A stretch of DNA of 64,000 nucleotides from Petrolisthes cinctipes (lineage: Eukaryota > Arthropoda > Malacostraca > Decapoda > Porcellanidae): positions 1 to 64,000 of the forward strand of contig JAWQEG010001362.1 of the NCBI GenBank assembly GCA_033782935.1, written 5' to 3'. Each line of letters opens with the position of its first letter. The first letter of the stretch is position 1. The notes under the pieces were generated by a model that was given only the letters and a program-made list of their open reading frames with translations, had not been told where the DNA came from and did no database searches. Shown here in pieces: positions 57,614 through 64,000 of this stretch. The translations under genes were made by a program, and so were the position numbers.

Positions 57614-58088
57614 TCTCGAACCAGTTAAGGCATAGAGTGGGCTGTCGTCCAGAAACCGCCTGCTCCAGCTCTCGGGCTTTGATTCAGGTGGGCTAGATTA
57701 TTTTTATGGTCAGTGAGTGTATATCGTAGCAAAGGAAAGTGTAAAATTGATGGAGGGAGAGTATAACAGTGCAGTGAAAAAATGATCACTTACACCAGTT
57801 AGAAGATGAAAGGGAGAGTCTTGGCTCTGTATGTAGTGACTGACAGCAGATGGATCATGGATGTACACTCGTGATACATAATTTCTAACCAGAGTGTGAG
57901 GAGTAGAAAGCTTCGAATCGCCTGGTATTGTTCATTTCCCCACCCAGTACACCTATAGAGGCTGAGTTCGAATGCAGGGTATGTGTGTGTGTGTGTGTGG
58001 TGCCTGCTGTTCGTCTCTGCTGGTCAGGGATTACGTATCACGAGTGTACAGTACAGTACAATTTTCAGTGGGGAAATTATCTGTGAGC
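57611..58088. other. Spacer
   Basis: GT run near 57980-57998. Nothing coding recognised. Confidence 0.5.
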
Positions 58089-58244
58089 TCACTTTTTTGG
58101 AGGGTTTAATGATTCCTCCAATTCTCTTAGCAAAACAACAAGTCCCCCCGTGGTATCCTGAGCTATAAGTATGTTTCCTGTTATAGTTTGGAGGAATCGA
58201 TAACTCCTATACATCTTGGCCACATCATAATATTATCCCATTAA
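58089..58244. mobile_element. TTAA palindromic element, family B-like copy
   Basis: TTTTTTGGAGGGTTTAATGA, TTCCTCCAATTCTCTTAGC; right arm TTCCTGTTATAGTTTGGAGG, AATCGATAACTCC, TATTATCCCATTAA. The left tip is not recognisable. Its right TTAA is shared with a C copy. Confidence 0.7.
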
Positions 58245-58407
58245 GGAGGAAGTTTTGTGTTAGTAATTCTGGAGCAACTGAATCCTCCACAAACTATTTC
58301 AAGCAACAGAACACCATTATATTTTGCTCATCTGGTCCCGTTTCCTATAAGCATACTTTGGAGGAATCAAGGCACTCCAATGTACCAAAAAAGAATTACC
58401 ACCTTAA
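58241..58407 (-). mobile_element. TTAA palindromic element, family C copy 11
   Basis: TTAAGGAGGAAGTTTTGTG, AATTCTGGAGCAACTGAATCC, AACAGAACACCATTATATTTTG, TTTGGAGGAATCAAGGCACT, AATTACCACCTTAA. Both TTAA intact. Confidence 0.93.
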
Positions 58408-58996
58408 GAAAAAGTGGTAACCAGGGATTGAAAGTTTCGACACACATCCATCGTTAGTTGATAATAATAATAATAATAATAATAACCTCCCTATTATTTA
58501 CGCCTAACTCCCTTCTTCCCACTCTCTTATAACTCCTTCTCTTTTACTGACTCCTACAAGGCTTCACACACACATACACACACACACACACACACACAGG
58601 CAAACCCGGGTTTGATAAAGATTAATACTAATAATAATGATAATAATAATAATAATAAAAAAATAAAGATAACAGCCGAAATAAAAATATCACCCCTATT
58701 TTGTTTTATTATTTTTTTATTATTATTTTTATTATTTTATTATTATTTTGTGTTTTTTCAGTCGGATGTAATATTTTCCTAGTTTCATTTTTTTTTTTAT
58801 ATACCTCCTCTCCTCAACCCCCCCCCCCCCCTCACCCCTATACCCCCAGTTTCCGGTACAAATAGTAATTATCTCGACAAACATTATTATCTGTTTGACG
58901 GGATTTCCAATTGTGACAAATGTTGGAGTTAAAATTATATAGTCCATGGATGAATAATATTGCATTTTATTGTTATTATTATTGTTGTTATTATTA

Positions 58997-59032
<36 letters not shown>

Positions 59033-59117
59033 GTTATTAGTATTATTATTAATAGTAGTAGTAGTACAAGTAGAAGTAGTAGCAGTAGTAATTTTCATTC
59101 AAAGTAGTCTAGGTCAG
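58408..59117. repeat. AAT/ATT microsatellites and spacer
   Basis: AAT triplets at 58462-58486 and 58630-58660, CA run about 58576-58600, ATT runs at about 58720-58750 and 58965-59060 turning into AGT triplets, and a C run near 58820. Confidence 0.88.
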
Positions 59118-59220
59118 GAAAAAAGATCAGTTTAATGAATAGAATGATGGCCTGTTGCTTGAAATTGTTTGAAGAATCAGTTTCTCCAGATTCACCAACA
59201 CTATAATATTATCCCCTTAT
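59118..59220 (+). mobile_element. Family C right-half element
   Basis: GATCAGTTTAATGAATAGAA, TGATGGCCTGTTGCTTG, TTGTTTGAAGAATCAG, CTCCAGATTCACCAACAC, TATCCCCTTA. The left arm is missing. Confidence 0.75.
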
Positions 59221-59511
59221 TTTAATTAATCTTAGGACAAAACCACGATACGACGATTTGGTATATACTGTATCCAAATCTCCCCTATAGATGAGTAATT
59301 AGATATTGCAGGTAGATATATGTAGTTTATAAGTACGGTAATTCTAAAACTCAGTGCTAATTACCGGTATGTATGTATGTATGTATCTTGTATGTAGAGT
59401 TACTGGGGATATTGTTTAGTTATTATTTTCCGGTGGTTGTAACTAATTTCGTGGTGTAGTGGGTCGGAAAAGTGCCTCTCCTCTGATGTAACACGTTAAT
59501 ACCGTAACAGG
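59221..59511. other. AT-rich spacer
   Basis: GTAT tetranucleotides near 59367-59386. Nothing else. Confidence 0.55.
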
Positions 59512-59542
<31 letters not shown>

Positions 59543-59688
59543 GTAACACACAAAGTCACATGCACAGCCCTCCCCTCCCCTACGCACACACACACACACA
59601 CGAAGTCACAAGCACAGCCCCTTCTATACACACACACACACACACACACTAGTAACACACGAAGTCACAAGCACAGCCCTCCCCTCCC

Positions 59689-59736
<48 letters not shown>
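59512..59736. repeat. (CA)n minisatellite with AAGTCACAAGCACAGCCC
   Basis: Three units of CA run plus AGTAACACACGAAGTCACA and AGCACAGCCC, two of them with TCCCCTCCCCTAC. Confidence 0.93.
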
Positions 59737-59738
<2 letters not shown>

Positions 59739-59784
59739 CATCCCAAGTATACAAAATTTCGTCCCCGACCTACTTGTCACAGTT

Positions 59785-59785
<1 letters not shown>

Positions 59786-59849
<64 letters not shown>

Positions 59850-60050
59850 ATTTATAAAGGCTTCGTATCCTTGTACTGTACATATATATATAAGCTAATC
59901 ACTGTGGGAACATAATAATATATATACAAACATCTACGAGTTACATATAAATTGGTCACGTATTTCTAAATTATCCAGCCACTTCGACACACACTCACAC
60001 ACACACACACACACACACACAAATTCATATATCATCCCCACATTTCCAGC

Positions 60051-60106
<56 letters not shown>
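59786..60106. repeat. (CT)n and (CA)n microsatellites
   Basis: CT run 59786-59847; TA-rich DNA; CA runs at about 59988-60020 and 60052-60105. Confidence 0.93.
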
Positions 60107-60107
<1 letters not shown>

Positions 60108-60158
60108 AACAGAATTACATATAAACGAATCCATATAACGTTTCTTATCACCTAACAT

Positions 60159-60224
60159 TTAAGGGGTTACTGATTCACCCCAAAACTATACCAAGCAACG
60201 ACAGGCCACCATTACTTCTGTTAA
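60159..60224. mobile_element. Half TTAA element
   Basis: TTAAGGGGTTACTGATTCACC, ACTATACCAAGCAACGACAG, CCACCATTACTTCTG, then TTAA (60221). It is a half unit mixing B and C words. Confidence 0.7.
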
Positions 60225-60376
60225 AGACCCTGTGATCGTGTGTGAGAATTGGAGGCTTCTGATTCCTCCTGACTATGCCACGAAACATGCTTCTTCGATA
60301 TAGGTGGTGTTTTGTGGCAATGTTTGTAGGACTCACTAACCTCCAATTTTCCTGACTACATCACGGGTGTCTTTAA
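60221..60376 (+). mobile_element. TTAA palindromic element, family A copy 13
   Basis: TTAAAGACCCTGTGATCGTG at left, ACATCACGGGTGTCTTTAA at right. Both TTAA sites are shared with neighbours. Confidence 0.93.
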
Positions 60377-60536
60377 GGGGAAAGTTTTGTGTTGGTAATT
60401 CTGGAGCAACTGAATCCTCCAAACTATTTCAAGCAACAGAACACCATTATTTTTGCCCTTCTGGTCCTGTTTCCTGGCATACTTTGGAGGAATCGAGAAG
60501 CTCCAATGTAACAAAAAAAGCGAATTATTCCCTTAA
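60373..60536 (-). mobile_element. TTAA palindromic element, family C copy 12
   Basis: TTAAGGGGAAAGTTTTGTG, AATTCTGGAGCAACTGAATCC, CAGAACACCATTATTTTTGC, TTTGGAGGAATCGAGAAGC, AATTATTCCCTTAA. Confidence 0.93.
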
Positions 60537-60592
60537 TCTGGTCCTGTTTCCTGGCATACTTTGGTGGAATCAAGGCACTCTAATGTCCGGAA
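60533..60592 (-). mobile_element. Family C right-half, tandem
   Basis: TTAATCTGGTCCTGTTTCCTGG, ATACTTTGGTGGAATC, AAGGCACTCTAATGTCC. It repeats the second half of the preceding C copy, starting at a TTAA. Confidence 0.88.
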
Positions 60593-60595
60593 GTG

Positions 60596-60700
60596 TGACA
60601 TCCTGCCGCTTGGACTCGTCTCAAATCTAATTCGGTCAGTCATTCGTGAACTGTCTGTCTGTCTTTCTTTCTCAATGTCCAGCGGCAGGATATGTGTCGT
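60596..60700. repeat. Short inverted repeat
   Basis: ACATCCTGCCGCTTGGAC (about 60598-60615) is mirrored by GTCCAGCGGCAGGATATGT (about 60677-60695). No TA or TTAA edge is evident. Confidence 0.65.
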
Positions 60701-60881
60701 GACGTGACGTGATAATAATAATACGTCTGGGGTCAACACCGGATAAATACAATCATGGTGTAGCGTTTTCTGGAGGGGACTGGTTGTTGTCGTTGTCGTA
60801 AAAGTTTCCATTCATTTTATACATTAATAAATCTAGTCAACAAAGAAGGGATATGTGACTGATTCGTGTGTGTGTAGTTGC

Positions 60882-61065
60882 TTAAGGACCCTGTGATCGT
60901 GTATGAAAATTGGAGGCTTCTGAATCCTCCTGACTATGCCACGAAACAAACAAGCTCCTTCCATATTAGGTGTGTGTGTGTGTGTGTGTGTTTCGTGGCA
61001 ATATTTGAAGGACTACATTTACCTCCAATTTATTTTCTGACTACAACACACACAGGGTCCCTTAA
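60882..61065 (+). mobile_element. TTAA palindromic element, family A copy 14
   Basis: TTAAGGACCCTGTGATCGTG at left, ACACACACAGGGTCCCTTAA at right, both TTAA intact. The loop has a GT run of about ten repeats (60970-60990), which makes this the longest A copy. Confidence 0.93.
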
Positions 61066-61122
61066 GATAGTGTGTCGCTGTGTGTGCTTGGTTGCATATA
61101 ATGGTGTGTGTGTGTGTGTGTG

Positions 61123-61201
61123 TTAAATTTTTGTTGTTTTGTGGCATAGGTTGGAGGATTCGCTAGCCCTCCAATTTACTATAAAGAAAATCTCCCCTTA
61201 A
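61123..61201. mobile_element. Family B right-half element
   Basis: TTAAATTTTTGTTGTTTTGTGG, CATAGGTTGGAGGATTCGC, TAGCCCTCCAATTTAC, AAAATCTCCCCTTAA. Its right TTAA starts family A copy 15. Confidence 0.87.
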
Positions 61202-61358
61202 GGACCTTGTGATCGTGTATGAAAAACGGAGGCTTCTGATTCCTCTTGACTCTCCCTCGAAACAAGCTCCTTTAATTGTGTTTCGTGGCAATATTTGAAG
61301 GACTCATTTATCTCTCCAATTTTCTGACTATAAAAAGGCTACATCACAGGGTCCCTAA
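61198..61358 (+). mobile_element. TTAA palindromic element, family A copy 15
   Basis: TTAAGGACCTTGTGATCGTG at left, ACATCACAGGGTCCCTAA at right. An 11-base insertion TAAAAAGGCTA (61331-61341) splits the consensus GACTACATCAC at its TA. Confidence 0.92.
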
Positions 61359-61574
61359 GCATTTTACGAGGGGACTTACCAACATCATCATTCAGTATAG
61401 GCCCTGAGGGAAGGTGATGAAGCCGGTGTGCTAGAGGTCGCGGGGACTCGGTTTGTTTACATTTCCCTGTGTAAGTTAGGAAACCAGCCGGGCGGGCTTG
61501 TACCGGGAAAATTTAAACCTGTGTGTCAATTAACATCTACTCTCCAAAAGGTCATACACACATATAGACATTAC

Positions 61575-61645
<71 letters not shown>

Positions 61646-61687
61646 CATATCAGGCACGAAAGTTGTATTGTGAAATGTGGCACATGC
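61359..61687. repeat. Spacer with poly-T of about 66
   Basis: T run at 61577-61642, the longest homopolymer in the window. The surrounding sequence is unique. Confidence 0.9.
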
Positions 61688-61840
61688 GTAGTACCCTGTG
61701 ATCGTATATGAGAATTGGAGGCTTCTGATTCCTCCTGACTATACCACGAAACAAGCTCCTGCCATATAGGTGGAGTTTCTTGGCAATATATGAAGGACTC
61801 ATTTACCCCCAATTTTCTTACTTCATCACAGGGTCCCTAA
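61688..61840 (+). mobile_element. TTAA palindromic element, family A copy 16
   Basis: GTAGTACCCTGTGATCGTA at left, TTCATCACAGGGTCCCTAA at right; both TTAA edges mutated. Confidence 0.92.
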
Positions 61841-61998
61841 ATGGTAAAGTGATAATCTTAATACATATAGGCTAAAATAGTTAGTTGTATTAGTGAGACT
61901 GATAATAATAGAATAAATAGGCTGTGAACTTTTATTTGTAACTATAATCAGTTAATTATGATGCTGAAGAATTTTTATATATTTTTATGTTTATTATG

Positions 61999-62200
61999 TA
62001 CAGCCACAATCAAATATCCACCGACACTTTCCTTCCATCGTAGTAAATATCTTGGTGATAAAGAACAACACGTGTATAATTTTGCAGCACCTCATAATGA
62101 TAAATAATTGAGGTGTTGTTGTATGATTATATTTTGATATGATACTGATTTATTTGCACGATGGAAGGAAAGTGTCGGTGGTTATTTGATTGTGGCTGTA
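61999..62200. mobile_element. TA-flanked MITE M10 with about 41-bp inverted repeats
   Basis: TACAGCCACAATCAAATATC, CACCGACACTTTCCTTCCATC at left; GATGGAAGGAAAGTGTCGGTG, GTTATTTGATTGTGGCTGTA at right. Almost perfect pairing, so a young copy. 202 bp. Confidence 0.95.
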
Positions 62201-62272
62201 CATGTTGTATTCGTAAGATTCATACTTTATAATTATCATAGATCATTTCCACCCTTATTTCTGCTCTTATTG

Positions 62273-62335
62273 TACAGTTGTGGGCACATGAAATGGACTC
62301 GCTTCATTCGGGCCCCTTATCAAGCATAGAATAAT
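62273..62335 (+). mobile_element. Solo end of the M9 MITE family
   Basis: TACAGTTGTGGGCACATGAA, ATGGACTCGCTTC and ATCAAGCATAGAATA match the reversed right end of M9. No second end is present downstream. Confidence 0.7.
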
Positions 62336-62360
62336 ATTTGACTCTCACTTCCTTTTTTCT

Positions 62361-62419
62361 TCGCCCCCCCCCCCCCCCACACACACACATCCTTTTCCAT
62401 TTTTTCCTCACCCGCCCCA

Positions 62420-62472
<53 letters not shown>
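62361..62472. repeat. C run and (CA)n microsatellites
   Basis: C run at about 62365-62379 and CA run at about 62421-62471. Confidence 0.93.
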
Positions 62473-62473
<1 letters not shown>

Positions 62474-63007
62474 GTTTCCTATTCTGCATTAGAAAAGGGT
62501 CAGATTGTCCCACCCCCTACACACCACCACCACCCAAGGTCATAATTCTTTCCTAGTTGCTTCCCCTGTCAAGTCATGAATTGTTTTCTTACTAAAGGCA
62601 CCTTCACACTTCCCTAGTCCTTGTTCTTTCCTAGAGTAACTTTGCACACGTATGTATATATAATTTTTTTGTATATATATATTTATTTTACGTGTCTATT
62701 TACCCTCGGCACAAACCTTTTAACACCGTGTGGGAACATTGTCAGCAAAGACCATAAAGTTAGATTATATACATTTGTTTTATGTTGCATTCGTGTTAGG
62801 TGATATATATTTTTTTTAACCACAATGAAAACACGTGAGTTCTCTTCAGTAATTAAATCCAATCGTCTGAGGTTTGTGATGAAAAAGAGACGATTCCACT
62901 GTGGATAATAAGATGATCGTAATACCTCTTATTTAACCCTTATAGTTCATCCTTGTATTGTATTCCTTGGAAAAATAATATAATCTCAGAGGGTTTGAGT
63001 ATATCCT
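62473..63007. other. AT-rich spacer
   Basis: Nothing recognised. Confidence 0.55.
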
Positions 63008-63210
63008 TAAGGGGGTGCGGGAGTAGGGGACAGGCTTGGGAGGGGGGTTTGGGGGGTGCGGGAGTAGGGGACAGGCTTGGGAGGGGGGTTTCGGGGGTGC
63101 GGGAATAGGGGGACAGGCTTGGGGGGGGGGGTAGAAAGCCTGTCCCCTTATTCCCGCACCCCCCAAACCCCCCTTCCCCCCCAAGCCTGTCCACTACTCT
63201 CGCACCCCCT
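63008..63210. repeat. G-rich tandem units with an inverted C-rich copy
   Basis: Three units of GGGGTGCGGGAGTAGGGGAC plus AGGCTTGGGAGGGGGG are followed by a reversed pair (AAGCCTGTCCCCTTATTCCC, CGCACCCCCCAAACCCCCC). The strand can fold into a long hairpin, and the G runs could form quadruplexes. Confidence 0.93.
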
Positions 63211-63227
63211 TGAAATATATTACTCCC

Positions 63228-63379
63228 TTAATCGATGTTCTTTTTTTGTTGGTGGATTGGAAGGTCTCTGATTCCTCCTATCATTACCAAGAAACAGACC
63301 CCCTATTTGTACCACTGAGGGCGTCTGTTTTCTGGTATAGTTAGGAGGAATCAGTAGCCTTCCAATTTACCAACAAGAG

Positions 63380-63384
<5 letters not shown>
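63228..63384. mobile_element. TTAA palindromic element, family B copy
   Basis: TTAATCGATGTTCTTTTTTTG, TTGGAAGGTCTCTGATTCC, ATTACCAAGAAACAGACCCC; right arm TCTGGTATAGTTAGGAGG, AATCAGTAGCCTTCCAATTT, ACAAGAGAATCTC. The right tip CTCCCCTTAA is replaced by a CT run. Confidence 0.9.
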
Positions 63385-63446
<62 letters not shown>

Positions 63447-63462
63447 AAAAAAAAAAAAAAAA
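63382..63462. repeat. (CT)n then A run
   Basis: CT from 63382 to 63443 grows out of the B element's GAGAATCTC tip, followed by about 19 A. Confidence 0.93.
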
Positions 63463-63634
63463 CGTAGAGATCTATTTATACAGTGTTCACCTCAACGACT
63501 AACCTTTCAATCTTATTACACCAAGCATTATACTTTAAAGTCAGTGGTCAGCCCCCATGCTTACTAGAAACTTGTTTGAAGGTGTGTGGGGGGGGGGGGG
63601 GTGTGGATTTTCCAGCCATAAGGAGGTCGGTCCC
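63463..63634. other. Spacer with G run
   Basis: A G run of about 14 at 63588-63601. Nothing else recognised. Confidence 0.55.
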
Positions 63635-63658
63635 AACAACAGGAGAATCCCCACTTAA
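63635..63658. mobile_element. Family B terminal fragment
   Basis: CAACAACAGGAGAATCCCCA then CTTAA matches the B right tip and abuts family A copy 17 at TTAA. Confidence 0.6.
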
Positions 63659-63811
63659 GGACCATGTGATCATGTATGAAAAGTGTGGAGGCTTCTGATT
63701 CCTCCTGACTATGCCACTAAACGTACTCCTTCCCTATAGGTTGCGTTTCGTGGCAATATTTGAAGGACTCATTTACCTCCAATTTTCTGACTACATCACA
63801 GGGTACCTTGA
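63655..63811 (+). mobile_element. TTAA palindromic element, family A copy 17
   Basis: TTAAGGACCATGTGATCATG at left, ACATCACAGGGTACCTTGA at right; joined directly to copy 18. Confidence 0.92.
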
Positions 63812-63959
63812 GAGAGAATTGGAGGTTAGCGAGTCTTCCAAACATTGCCACGAAACGCACACACCTACATTAATTGAAGAAGCTTGTTTCATGGCATAGT
63901 CAGGAGGAATTAGAAGCCACCATGGTCTCATAGGCCTACACGATCACAGAGTCCCTTAA
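63808..63959 (-). mobile_element. TTAA palindromic element, family A copy 18
   Basis: The outer left tip is lost (TTGAGAGAGAATTGGAGG); right end GATCACAGAGTCCCTTAA. A six-base insertion GGCCTA (63933-63938) splits the consensus CTCATACACGATC at its TA. Confidence 0.92.
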
Positions 63960-64000
63960 GGGAAGATTCTCTTGTTGGTAAATTGGAAGGCTACTGATCC
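63956..64000. mobile_element. Family B left arm, cut by the window edge
   Basis: TTAAGGGAAGATTCTCTTGT, TGGTAAATTGGAAGGCTACTG. It shares its TTAA with family A copy 18 and continues outside the window. Confidence 0.85.

Noticed and set aside
60882..61065. microRNA hairpin precursor
   Set aside because: The palindrome is one of 18 dispersed family A copies, so it is a transposon hairpin unless small-RNA data show otherwise.

Overview
The window looks like non-coding DNA from a large, repeat-rich animal genome, most likely a crustacean (decapod-like). I base this on very dense dinucleotide microsatellites, a CR1/jockey-type LINE fragment of the kind common in such genomes, exon-intron style signals, and the absence of any bacterial operon, phage, plasmid or CRISPR content. 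The species assignment is inference.

Protein-coding content is minimal. Only two coding stretches are convincing: the 5'-truncated but uninterrupted reverse-transcriptase ORF of a CR1-like LINE (27095-28387), and a probable first coding exon of an unrecognised two-helix membrane protein (35100-35348) that ends in a consensus splice donor. A possible terminal exon (34018-34187) and a possible exon near 3931-4206 are weak. I found no RNA gene that I can support. Nearly all other open frames are translations of microsatellites.

The dominant organised signal is a set of short palindromic elements (about 145-185 bp) bounded by TTAA. They fall into three families, named A, B and C here. Their outer ends differ (A begins GGGACCCTGTGAT, B GGGGAGATTCTC, C GGGGGTAATTCAC), but all share an inner core made of GATTCCTCC, then CTATGCCA, then GAAACA, present inverted in the other arm. 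I place 18 A copies and about 14 each of B and C, counting halves. Many abut one another across a single TTAA (14 kb, 31 kb, 36 kb, 48 kb, 51 kb, 53 kb, 58 kb, 60-61 kb, 63.8 kb). At 35.9-36.2 kb a half element is tandemly repeated with an exact 73-bp period starting at TTAA.

A second layer is TA-flanked terminal-inverted-repeat MITEs, most starting TACAG, of Tc1/mariner type (19.6, 20.5, 22.0, 25.2, 31.1, 42.4, 49.3, 55.6, 56.6 and 62.0 kb). One sits inside a minisatellite whose neighbouring units preserve the empty site. A third layer is minute: comparing copies of families A and C shows 4-13-nt insertions that sit at TA and recreate TA (TA to TAGGCTA, TAGGCCTA, TACCGTA, TACCCGGTA). The same words are scattered through the whole window and resemble excision footprints.

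The remaining sequence is microsatellite (CT, GT, ATT, poly-T), minisatellite arrays with 50-85-bp units (including one with repeated TGACGTCA palindromes at 16.5-16.9 kb), long polypyrimidine or polypurine tracts at 26-30.6 kb and 39 kb, and unique AT-rich spacer.
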